Of a stretch of 64,000 bases of DNA, positions 57,176-64,000 are shown in pieces (within the stretch, counting starts at the first letter, position 1; each line of letters starts with the position of its first letter). The notes below the pieces were generated by a model. The model did not search any database. It worked only from the letters and a program-made list of their open reading frames with translations, and was not told the DNA's origin. Source of the stretch: Nodosilinea sp. FACHB-131 (GTDB taxonomy: Bacteria > Cyanobacteriota > Cyanobacteriia > Phormidesmidales > Phormidesmidaceae); the NCBI RefSeq assembly GCF_014695395.1, contig NZ_JACJOF010000027.1, forward strand, positions 558,001-622,000, written 5' to 3'. Position numbers and translations under genes: made by a program.

Positions 57176-58405
57176 CTACGCCTCATCGTCTGGGTAAGTA
57201 GACGACTTCATAATCTGATCAATCTGCTCTTCCATCATCTTGAGCAGCTGACTCAGGGCCTCTAGCGTCCGCGCTGAGGGAGGCTCAATCGTCAGCGATT
57301 GGCGAGCCCGCTGACGAATCTCAAAAATACGTTTTTGCAGGGTTTGAGCAACCCCGAGGGCATCCTCTCCCATCTGTTTGATTTGCTGCTGCTGATAAAA
57401 CTTGAGGGCGGCCCCCCGCAGGACTTGAAGGGTGGCTTCTTCGCCGTGGGCACCCGACATCAGACGCAGGCGCAGCAGCACGCGTTCGCCTTTGTACAGC
57501 CGCTCAATGTCGGCCTGTTTGGGCTGGGCAGTTGGTAGCAGGGGCAGGTGCGTCAGCCGCTTGAGTTCGTTGATGACGCTTTGAACCTGGTCGAGGCTCA
57601 GGTTTTTGAGAGCGGCTTGAACCACGCCGTCTCTGCTCCAGAGCACCTGGCCATTGGCGGAGCGGCGTTCTAGATACAGACGCCCAATGCCCTCGGTTAG
57701 CACCTGATAAAGCAGCGCCTGGGTGAGCTTGGGGGGTGGTAAGCGATGGAGTTGGTTGAGCGGCACCTGGCTAAGAATCGGGTCAAGCGTGAGGGCCAAG
57801 GGTTGAGACTCTAGCTCAATTCCTGGAGGTTGGGGTAGGGGTGGAGCAGGCGGCAGGTCAGGGGTTGGGCGATCGCTCTGCGGTTCTTGCAGGCTATCAA
57901 CAACTGGGGTGGGGCGATCGCTCTGCGGTTCTTCTGAGCTGTCAACAGTTGGGGTGGGGCGATCGCTGCTCAGATCCTCTGGGCTGTCAACAATAAACGT
58001 GAGAAACTCATCGCCCTGGTTTTGCGCCTGGGGCAGTGCCTCAACCTGCGGCTGGGGCTTAGCCTTTTGCCGAGAGGCGTGACTTAGATACTTAGAGAGC
58101 ATTTTGCGCTGCCAGTCAGAGGCCACGGGCCACGACACCACAGAGCAGTGAATGAAGGAGACTTGCTTGCGGGCATATTCCGTAGCAACGGTGTCCGATG
58201 GGTTGACCATGCCGAGGTGCAAGCAACTCGACTCCACAGAGAGAGGAATGATCTCGTGGTAGAGGCAGGCTTCAAAGGGCAAAATGCTGTCGATTAGAGA
58301 GAGCATTTGGTCCACATTGAGGCGGCTATCAATAGCCGCATTGCCGCTTTGCACGTCAAGGGCAGAAAGGTCGTTGGATGAAGAGTGGGTGTCGGGCTCC
58401 GGCAT
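57176..58405 (-). CDS. PilB/GspE-like protein without the ATPase motor
   Basis: A 409-residue protein. Residues about 30-115 resemble the N-terminal MshEN/GspE-N domain of type IV pilus ATPases (DSILPFEACLYHEIIPLSVESSCLHLGMVNPSDTVATEYARKQVSF). Residues 120-205 are a linker with three near-identical repeats ending SDRPTP. Residues about 215-345 resemble the segment before the ATPase core (LTQALLYQVLTEGIGRLYLERRSANGQVLWSRDGVV...RVLLRLRLMSGAHGEEATLQVLRG). The Walker A and B boxes are missing. It could be a regulatory partner of pilus assembly. No other pil gene is nearby. Confidence 0.75.
   Translation of the reverse strand: MPEPDTHSSSNDLSALDVQSGNAAIDSRLNVDQMLSLIDSILPFEACLYHEIIPLSVESSCLHLGMVNPSDTVATEYARKQVSFIHCSVVSWPVASDWQRKMLSKYLSHASRQKAKPQPQVEALPQAQNQGDEFLTFIVDSPEDLSSDRPTPTVDSSEEPQSDRPTPVVDSLQEPQSDRPTPDLPPAPPLPQPPGIELESQPLALTLDPILSQVPLNQLHRLPPPKLTQALLYQVLTEGIGRLYLERRSANGQVLWSRDGVVQAALKNLSLDQVQSVINELKRLTHLPLLPTAQPKQADIERLYKGERVLLRLRLMSGAHGEEATLQVLRGAALKFYQQQQIKQMGEDALGVAQTLQKRIFEIRQRARQSLTIEPPSARTLEALSQLLKMMEEQIDQIMKSSTYPDDEA
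57857..58010. repeat. HIP1-containing tandem repeat inside the PilB-like gene
   Basis: Units of about 54 bp, each with GGGGCGATCGCT, repeat two to three times and encode VDSxEEPQSDRPTP-like units. The repeat keeps the reading frame. It coincides with the proline-rich linker, where length changes are likely tolerated. Confidence 0.7.
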
Positions 58406-58793
58406 GGGCCTGGCAAGTTAACGATCAGGATTTCCCTATGCTAGGCGCGGGGCAAGACGCGAAGGTGAATTCTTAAGCTCAGCCCATTAATCTTTATGAG
58501 AGACTTTACTATTTTGCTAGATTTGCGGTCGGTTGCCCAGGCCGTTAAAGAACCGGCAGCGATGAAAAGGGTTTTTCCAAGGACTAAAACGCTACTAGAA
58601 AGAATTGTCCCGATGTTGTGGTCGGTGCTGTTTTTGTCAACCACTGAAAGCTGGCTGATTTGCTCGCGATCGCCATTTTTGTGGCGATCGCACTTTCCGC
58701 CGATAACTCTCTGTCGACAACCCATGAAACGCTGAGGTTGTTCTCTCTGAATTTGGCTCTGCTTCTGTAAGTTACCTCAAGATAACTCAGGGA
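58406..58793. other. Spacer with an HIP1-built hairpin, no gene supported
   Basis: GCGATCGCCA (58666-58675) and TGGCGATCGC (58682-58691) form a perfect 10-bp hairpin with a T5G loop. Two overlapping open frames, one on each strand (58441-58725 and 58496-58735), look like chance frames and are not called. The spacer probably contains the promoter of the PilB-like gene and the 3' end of the secreted-protein gene. Confidence 0.4.
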
Positions 58794-60851
58794 TTAATAA
58801 GTTGAGGTGCCTTCCCGAGCCGCATCGGGGGTAATGGCCTGGTCTGGCTCTGCATTGGGTGGGGCGATCGCCTCCCTTAAAGGCTCTACATTCTCAGGAG
58901 AACTCCCCAGCGACAGATCCTCTGGGCTGACCTGTTCAAACCCCAAGGGCTTTTCTGGCTCAGAGGTGATCGTCTCGTCATCAGAAACAGAGGCCTCTAA
59001 TGGCAAGACCTCTGGGGCACCCATAGGTGGTTCAAAGGCATCTATGACGGAGTCTGGGACCTCCAGTTCAGCCTCTGGAGTCGCAACCTCGCTCACGGGA
59101 GACTCAGGGGCTTCCTGTGGCGCTGCCTCTAACTGCCAATCGGGTTCTGCAACGGTAGCCTGAGGCATGTAGACCGTGCTGTCGGGAAATGCTCCAGGCA
59201 CAGGAGATGTAGTGGTAATTGGGACAACGGTTTGGCTACCTTCTTTTGCATCTGCCCAGGATGGAGGGGCGATCGCAGCTGGCTCGGCTACTGTTTCTGC
59301 TGTTGGTGCAGCGGCAGCTGGCGTCAAATCTATTACGGGTTCTTGCTCGCCACTCTCGGTGGGCGCTGCTGTTGCTGAGGCGGGTAATACCTCACCGACG
59401 GAGAGTGCACTATTGTCATTGGCGACCGGTGCTGGCGGTGGAACTGTGGCAGCCTCGTCAGCTTCTAAGACGGCATTTGCGGTAGCAGGAGCATCGCCCC
59501 GGTTAAACAACACGTTAGCGAGGGAGGCTGTCTGCGGTGAGGTGCCTGCTCCTGGTGGGAACGCCGCTTGGGAGAAGCGTTCGACGGTAACCTGCCAGAG
59601 CGCTGCCAACGGATCGACGTCACTGGCTTCAGCTGGGTTTGGTGCAGCGGCGATCGCCTCGTTATCTGCTGGTTCAACCTGGGCAACGGGGTCACTAGGA
59701 GAGGTCCACATTTGCAGTACCTCGTCCACAGGCTCCGTCTCAGGGTGGTCTAGCGCCACTAGGGTTTCCGGCTCGGGGGCAGGTATCAGTGCCCAGGTCT
59801 GGGAACGAAGGTCAGGATTTTGGGCCTCATAGGCGGCGATCGCCTGGGCTACGGCATTGGCCCGGCGCTGCTGGTCACGGCGAATGCCAACTTCGGTATT
59901 GCCCAACCCAGGGGCATTCCAGCGTCCGGTATTAGGGTTGATATAGGAACGGGTACGAGCTACCAAAATGGCCTCAGACCCTTCATATCCATTAGCCTTA
60001 GCCTCAGCGAGACGCTCAATATAACCCACCCGTCCGATGGCAGCTAGGGGCGATTGGTTGGCTAGGTCTAGCCCGTTGAGGGTTTCCTCAAGGGTGAGGT
60101 TAAGGCCGTGCTGGAGGGCTCTTTGGCGCAGCACATCCCCTTGATTTTGAAGTCGGGCCAACTGTTTTTGGTCGGCTTCTTCAGGAGTTTGAGCCCCGTG
60201 CTGGTAGGAAAACGTGCCCATGTTCCACACGCGGTTGCCGGGGTCGGTGTGGCCAAAATAAGCCGGATTAATCGCCCCGTTAGGGGTGCGGGTACCCTCG
60301 GCGCTGCCCACTGCCCTGGCCACTAGAGAATCTGAGTTATTTTCAAATAACCCCAGCAGCGGGTTAGGTGTGGCTTTGGGCTCAGCCAATTTGGCTTGGG
60401 CCATGGCCACCGCCGCCGATGGTTCCAACCCAAAATCGAGGGCTAGCCGCTGCGTTTCCTTGGGTGGTTCAACCTGGGGCTCTGGGGCGACTGGTTCAGG
60501 CGCTACGGCCACCATCACCGGAGCTATAGACAGCGGTGGAGCCGGTGGCAGCAGCGCAGTGGCCGATGTGCTCTCATTCAGCGCTACGGCTACCCCGCGC
60601 CGATATACCCCCGCCGGTAGCTGCTGGGGGGAGTGGTAGCGCATCGGTGGATTGGCTGCCTGGGCCGGAATGGGCAGGGGCTGGTCGGCGTTGTCTACCG
60701 CTGGTGCGATCGCATCGGCAATCGGCGGCGGCTCTACCCACTGAGGTGGCGACAGCTCAAAGCTAAGAATGCCGTCGTCGGCCCGCACCGCTGTCGGGCA
60801 AAGTAATGTCAACAGAGCACTAGCGGCTAGAAGAGTGGGATGGAGCTTCAT
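58794..60851 (-). CDS. Large secreted protein with a conserved lysozyme-like-looking domain
   Basis: A 685-residue exported protein. Residues 1-24 form a signal peptide (LLAASALLTLLCPTAVRA). Residues 25-170 are Pro/Ala-rich. The domain about 175-335 is folded and well conserved in character: SLVARAVGSAEGTRTPNGAINPAYFGHTDPGNRVWNMGTFSYQHGAQTPEEADQKQL, then NLTLEETLNGLDLANQSPLAAIGRVGYIERLAEAKANGYEGSEAILVARTRSYINPNTGRW. The GSAEG-TRT-GHTDPG pattern recalls muramidase-like folds. The last 340 residues are acidic, Ala/Pro/Glu-rich and likely disordered. Periplasmic; exact function unknown. Confidence 0.78.
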   Translation of the reverse strand: MKLHPTLLAASALLTLLCPTAVRADDGILSFELSPPQWVEPPPIADAIAPAVDNADQPLPIPAQAANPPMRYHSPQQLPAGVYRRGVAVALNESTSATALLPPAPPLSIAPVMVAVAPEPVAPEPQVEPPKETQRLALDFGLEPSAAVAMAQAKLAEPKATPNPLLGLFENNSDSLVARAVGSAEGTRTPNGAINPAYFGHTDPGNRVWNMGTFSYQHGAQTPEEADQKQLARLQNQGDVLRQRALQHGLNLTLEETLNGLDLANQSPLAAIGRVGYIERLAEAKANGYEGSEAILVARTRSYINPNTGRWNAPGLGNTEVGIRRDQQRRANAVAQAIAAYEAQNPDLRSQTWALIPAPEPETLVALDHPETEPVDEVLQMWTSPSDPVAQVEPADNEAIAAAPNPAEASDVDPLAALWQVTVERFSQAAFPPGAGTSPQTASLANVLFNRGDAPATANAVLEADEAATVPPPAPVANDNSALSVGEVLPASATAAPTESGEQEPVIDLTPAAAAPTAETVAEPAAIAPPSWADAKEGSQTVVPITTTSPVPGAFPDSTVYMPQATVAEPDWQLEAAPQEAPESPVSEVATPEAELEVPDSVIDAFEPPMGAPEVLPLEASVSDDETITSEPEKPLGFEQVSPEDLSLGSSPENVEPLREAIAPPNAEPDQAITPDAAREGTSTY

Positions 60852-60923
60852 GGGCAGAAGGGGGTAAATTGCCGGGGCAGGCTTAGGGGAGTGAATTGGG
60901 GTTCTGAAACGGTGCGGCTGGGC

Positions 60924-61532
60924 TTAGAACGGTAAGCCTGGCGGTGGTCGATTGAGCGATCGCTCCAGCACGCGATCGGAGGGCTCGACCATAGCCCAGG
61001 AGCCATCGGGCTGCCGTCGCAGGGTGGCGAAATGAATGTAGCGCCCACGCCCCATAACGTCTCCGGCCTCAATGGGTCCCAAATGGGGGTGACTGACACC
61101 GCAGTAGCGAAACAGGTAGGCCGGTACCTCTGGACTAGAAAAGTAAATGCAATTGAATCCCTTAGCCGCCGGCTCTACCTGACCCGTAAAAGGAGCGCGC
61201 AGCCGAGCGCCCTGCAACCGGATCGAGATATCGCCCAGGCTGCCGGTTACTAACTGCCCCGCCACGCGATCGCCCGATTCGATCTCCCAAGCCTGCTTCA
61301 GCACGATCTGACGGGGCACTGTCGGCGTTAGCCTGCCGCAACCGCCCAGGCCAAGCAGCAGCACGCCTAACCCCAGGCTGAGAGCCAACCGACCGAGTCC
61401 GAGGGGTGGTGCACCCCAGCGTAAGTGCTGAAAAAACTGACCTCTTGCCCAGGAACCCAAAGGTCTCCAGCCAAACTGGCCGATCAGCAGGGCACTATTG
61501 AAACCGAAAGCGATAGCCAGCGTACTCGTCAT
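60924..61532 (-). CDS. Probable lipoprotein of unknown function
   Basis: Up to 202 residues from the ATG at 61532, which lies 38 nt inside the previous gene. An internal TTG at 61388 would start a peptide with a clear lipobox, VLLLGLGGCGRL, so the true product may be a 154-residue lipoprotein with its Cys near residue 65 of the longer frame. The mature part has GDRVAGQLVTGSLGDISIRLQGARLRAPFTGQVEPAAKGFNCIYFSSPEVPAYLFRYCGVSHPHLGPIEAGDVMGRGRYIHFATLRRQPDGSWAMVEPS. This is a beta-rich fold with two cysteines and a biotin/lipoyl or M23-like look. Third gene of the four-gene cluster. Confidence 0.7.
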   Translation of the reverse strand: MTSTLAIAFGFNSALLIGQFGWRPLGSWARGQFFQHLRWGAPPLGLGRLALSLGLGVLLLGLGGCGRLTPTVPRQIVLKQAWEIESGDRVAGQLVTGSLGDISIRLQGARLRAPFTGQVEPAAKGFNCIYFSSPEVPAYLFRYCGVSHPHLGPIEAGDVMGRGRYIHFATLRRQPDGSWAMVEPSDRVLERSLNRPPPGLPF

Positions 61533-61908
61533 TTTCGTACAAAATTACTAGCTGAACAGTCGGATCCCATGCCATCGGGTAGGCTTCGCGCTCTGAAACC
61601 ACCCCAGAGCGCACCTGGAGCTGAGGCAGGCTACAGTAGGGTTCGGCAACAATCTTGCGCACATTTTCTTTGGGGTCACGCTCGGGCACGACCAGCAGCT
61701 GAGCAAGCTGCTCACGGCTCAACTGGGCATTGCTCTGCACAATCTTTTCGCATCCCTCAGCGCTCTGGGTACCGGCGGCTTGCAACCAACCGCCCAGCTT
61801 CTGATCGTCAATGGCCAGTAGCCCAATGGCTAGCAAAATGGCCCCCGCAATAAAGGGCTTGGCGTTTGCCAAGGTGATTTTCTCCCCCTGGGGATGCATT
61901 GAAACCAT
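61495..61908 (-). CDS. Conserved hypothetical single-pass membrane protein
   Basis: A 137-residue protein with one N-terminal membrane helix (FIAGAILLAIGLLAIDD) and a soluble periplasmic part of about 100 residues. It includes EGCEKIVQSNAQLSREQLAQLLVVPERDPKENVRKIVAEPYCSLPQLQVRSGVVSEREAYPMAWDPTVQLVILYENDEYAGYRFRF. Two cysteines may be bridged. No named family recognised, but the regular structure looks conserved. It overlaps the next gene of the cluster by 38 nt, so the two are probably translated in a coupled way. Confidence 0.75.
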   Translation of the reverse strand: MVSMHPQGEKITLANAKPFIAGAILLAIGLLAIDDQKLGGWLQAAGTQSAEGCEKIVQSNAQLSREQLAQLLVVPERDPKENVRKIVAEPYCSLPQLQVRSGVVSEREAYPMAWDPTVQLVILYENDEYAGYRFRFQ

Positions 61909-61952
61909 CAGCTGCCTCCTTAAAACTCAGTGAAGAATAGAGCCGCACCGCG

Positions 61953-62972
61953 CTAGAGCTGGCCGCCCACAACCAGCCCTAAAACCAGCAAAAACACCCG
62001 AATGGCCGGGCCGAAGGCCAGTTTGGGGGCCAGGGTTGCTCGGTAGAGGGCGTAGGCTGTGATCGCGGTAATCGCAGCTACCGCCACTGACCAAAGGGCT
62101 GGAAAGGCGGCCAACAGGAGATTCAAGGCTAGCCGACCGATGACTCCACCCCCTAACCACAGCACCCCATCAACTACAGAGAGAGATGCTCCTCGCCTTG
62201 GCTGCTCTAAGAGGGAGCTAGACGTAACCGAGGGCTTGGCATGCTGAGGGGCAATCAAGCGCGCGATCGCCAAACCCGCATCCCAAACGGTGCGACTCAG
62301 GTGGGCAACCAGCTCAGAAGGCTCTTGCCCCAGGGCGACCAGGTCAGAGGTCAGGGCACCCCACTCGCTTCGACCGCGACGTTTAGAAGGGCCATAGGTG
62401 GTGCGCAGGTGTCCAGCCAGTTGGTTGATCTCAGTTGGAATTGGGTTGGCCCGAGGGCCAGGGGATGAGGTGGGGCTGATGGTACGGTAAGCCAGTACGA
62501 TATTGCCCTGGTGATCCATTTCTGCCGACGCTAAAACCGCCCGCTCAACATCGAGGTAGGGAGGCACCACCGGCTGCCCCTGGGTGTTAGCAATGGGATG
62601 AATGCGAGTCAAGCGAGCCCGGATTAGCTGCATTTCTGCGATCGCCCGTTCCTGCTCTGACGACAGCTGGTTAATCTTGTGCGCCATAGCGTTCAGGCGC
62701 TTGAGGTAGACTTCTGCAGGCGCTGATCCGGCGGGTAAGTTGGCCGCTAGATCGGCTCCCCCAGCCTGTTCAGATCGCCATTGCAGAGCATCAATAGCCG
62801 TAGAAAAATCTACGCTGGGGCGCGATCGCCCTCTAGGGACAGCCTGAGCTTCTCGCACCACGGTGCTCGGCAGCGATGGTTCACCGGCCCAGTCAACCTG
62901 CACGGTGGCATCACTTTGGCTCAGGGCGTTGACTGTATTAGTGAGTTTGGTTTGAATGCTTTGAAAATCCAT
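61953..62972 (-). CDS. Unknown cyanobacterial protein with C-terminal membrane helices
   Basis: A 339-residue protein. The N-terminal half is soluble and partly coiled (MDFQSIQTKLTNTVNALSQ..., YLKRLNAMAHKINQLSSEQERAIAEMQLIRARLTRIHPIANTQGQPVVPPYLDVERAVLASAEMDHQGNIVLAYR). A linker follows, then two or three hydrophobic helices from about residue 270 (VVDGVLWLGGGVIGRLALNLLLAAFPALWSVAVAAITAITAYALYRATL, then IRVFLLVLGLVVGG). It is the first gene of the minus-strand cluster that ends with the large secreted protein. Function unknown. Confidence 0.78.
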   Translation of the reverse strand: MDFQSIQTKLTNTVNALSQSDATVQVDWAGEPSLPSTVVREAQAVPRGRSRPSVDFSTAIDALQWRSEQAGGADLAANLPAGSAPAEVYLKRLNAMAHKINQLSSEQERAIAEMQLIRARLTRIHPIANTQGQPVVPPYLDVERAVLASAEMDHQGNIVLAYRTISPTSSPGPRANPIPTEINQLAGHLRTTYGPSKRRGRSEWGALTSDLVALGQEPSELVAHLSRTVWDAGLAIARLIAPQHAKPSVTSSSLLEQPRRGASLSVVDGVLWLGGGVIGRLALNLLLAAFPALWSVAVAAITAITAYALYRATLAPKLAFGPAIRVFLLVLGLVVGGQL

Positions 62973-63558
62973 TGCCTGATAACCGTGTGAAGATCAGCCA
63001 AAAACCATTAACCCTGCCCATCAACTCAAGCTGGCCGGTGTAGAGCGATCGTTTGCGATCGCCAAATCACCTGGCCCAAGGCAGTTCCGGCAGAATTTGG
63101 TACAAGTGTACCATGTCTCTGCGGAATGTGTACCAAGAAATGTACTATTATCTTCGGCTTCCAGGGAAGCTGGGTTAGGAGAGCTAGCAGCAGGCAAAAG
63201 TTGATGTGGCCTAAAGCGGCGGCAATGCTGAGCACCCTCTTAAAAACGGGTTTCGCTTCAAAAAGCAGCCAATATTGTGAAAATTATCCGAAGAAATGTC
63301 AGTAACCCGGTCAGACTCTGTAAATTGGGGTCAATCGGGTGACGATTTATCACAATTGCCTCTAGTGCTTAGCCTTGGCAATGTCGGCTGCGCTGGCTTG
63401 GGGCGCGGTGTTAGGCCTCAATGGGGCTGATCTTACGCTCAGGTAAGAGGCATTTTTTGGCGTCGCTGCCGTTGCAGTATAGATCCACAAAACCGCTCTA
63501 TTAGGGCACCCTGAGCTTGGTAATTTGCCTCTGCCCATCTACCCTATGAGTTGTTGCC
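62973..63558. other. 586-bp divergent spacer with regulatory motifs
   Basis: No gene is supported. It holds the LexA-like site at 63098-63113 and two further TGTAC motifs at about 63131 and 63144. The short peptide frame near 63379 (21 codons) lacks support. The A/T-richer part 63260-63350 could hold the promoter of the MlaE gene. Confidence 0.4.
63098..63113. promoter_or_regulatory. LexA-like palindrome upstream of the unknown envelope cluster
   Basis: TGGTACAAGTGTACCA has perfect 7-bp arms around AG. Its core GGTACAAGTGTACC fits the cyanobacterial LexA consensus RGTACNNNDGTWCB at all positions. It lies 126 bp before the first gene of the minus-strand cluster and 446 bp before the MlaE gene. 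Further TGTAC half-sites follow within 40 bp. Confidence 0.4.
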
Positions 63559-64000
63559 ATGGTTAAGGCCTACGACAAAACCCTGCGGCGTTCCCTTGCC
63601 CTCCCAAAGTTGACCAACTCGGGCTGTGGCCCCCGGCCTGAACCCCGACCGGCAATGACGGTGCAGGCAAAATCTTGTCCTTATCACATCGTGATGGCCT
63701 GCTTTTTGGGCGGACAGGTGTTCATGCGCATTCTGCGCGGTCGGGTCAATCGCCAGCGCACCCTAGAGCAAATGGTTGCGGCCGGACCATTGACCCTGAC
63801 TCCAGTGCTGCTGACCAATGTTTTTGCCGGCATGATTTTTACCGTTCAAACCGCGCGCGAGCTGGAGCGCTTTGGAGCAATGCACGCCCTGGGGGGAGCC
63901 TTTGCCATGGCTTTCTGCCGGGAACTGGCCCCCATCTTGACTGCGGCTATCATGGCTGGGCAGGTGGGCACGGCCTACGCTGCTGAAATTGGCTGCATGA
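63559..64000 (+). CDS. MlaE-family ABC transporter permease, N-terminal part
   Basis: The frame starts at the ATG at 63559 and runs off the right edge, giving 147 codons. From about residue 45 it matches the MlaE/YrbE family: VMACFLGGQVFMRILRGRVNRQRTLEQMVAAGPLTLTPVLLTNVFAGMIFTVQTARELERFGAMHALGGAFAMAFCRELAPILTAAIMAGQVGTAYAAEIG. The RELAPxLTA and GxVGxAxAAEIG motifs are diagnostic. This family moves phospholipids between membranes; the cyanobacterial and plastid relatives (TGD1) deal with lipid traffic to thylakoids or the outer membrane. An ATG at 63655 could be the true start. Confidence 0.9.
   Translation, partial: MVKAYDKTLRRSLALPKLTNSGCGPRPEPRPAMTVQAKSCPYHIVMACFLGGQVFMRILRGRVNRQRTLEQMVAAGPLTLTPVLLTNVFAGMIFTVQTARELERFGAMHALGGAFAMAFCRELAPILTAAIMAGQVGTAYAAEIGCM

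Noticed and set aside
58441-58735. Two overlapping open frames on opposite strands
   Set aside because: No ribosome sites, no protein-like pattern, and both cross the HIP1 hairpin.
1-64000. tRNA, rRNA, CRISPR array, prophage or intact insertion sequence
   Set aside because: I looked for T-arm and tandem spacer-repeat patterns, integrase and transposase motifs, and saw none. The scan was by eye and could miss a divergent tRNA.

Overview
The window is 64 kb of cyanobacterial chromosome. The evidence is the very frequent HIP1 octamer GCGATCGC, a GC-rich composition, and cyanobacterial marker genes: pipX-pipY-sepF-proC, PAM68, crtB, a PAP/fibrillin protein, a CSP41-like SDR, a DUF2973 protein and a small Trp-rich protein. 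Gene content and style suggest a Leptolyngbya/Nodosilinea-type organism; that placement is inference. I saw no rRNA, tRNA, CRISPR array, prophage or intact insertion sequence.

Layout. 1-5.4 kb is accessory and mostly on the minus strand: a GNAT fragment, a DHFR/RibD-like reductase, a class D beta-lactamase, an ArsR-SRPBCC-DUF1428 operon with a 34-bp nested palindrome in front of it, a DUF1772 membrane protein, an azoreductase and a Uma2 nuclease-fold protein. 5.5-20.2 kb holds an AraC regulator coupled to a glutaredoxin-like protein, murE, a histidine-kinase-like protein lacking its phospho-histidine, rarD, an orphan DppC-like permease, a fibrillin, queA, a hydrolase, a J-domain/pentapeptide protein, a CSP41-like SDR and der. 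20.3-27.2 kb holds a retropepsin-like gene pair, ecfT, a trpE/pabB-type enzyme, pipX-pipY, sepF, proC and a DUF4160/DUF2442 pair.

The most striking region is 27.2-35.3 kb, a full Nit1C-type nitrilase cluster (MSMEG_0565-0572 / Sll0783-0787 families). It contains a divergent flavoprotein, the Sll0783-like protein, a nitrilase with its Glu-Lys-Cys triad, a radical SAM protein, a GNAT, an AIR-synthase-like protein and a glycosyltransferase. The shared intergenic region carries two separate GTA-N8-TAC boxes, one per direction. Each is followed at exactly 22 nt by a TAN3T -10 element, the architecture of an NtcA-activated promoter. A Uma2 gene and a G-rich 330-bp block interrupt the cluster. The NtcA co-activator gene pipX lies 5 kb upstream.

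35.5-45.6 kb holds a 3-TM protein, an acidic repeat protein, a three-gene two-component cluster, an archaeal/eukaryotic-type phenylalanyl-tRNA synthetase alpha subunit (unexpected in a cyanobacterium), small conserved genes and crtB. 46-57 kb is housekeeping: glyA, a WecA/TagO-like transferase, a GT39-type transferase, cinA, aroQ, miaE, coaD, ruvA, rpsO and PAM68. 57.2-63 kb is a minus-strand block of poorly characterised genes: a PilB-like protein without a motor domain and a four-gene envelope-type cluster. The window ends inside an MlaE-family permease.

Non-coding features include inverted heptanucleotide repeats at three loci, copies of a GGTGGGCA/TGCCCACC palindrome, two sites matching the cyanobacterial LexA-box consensus, and several strong hairpins.
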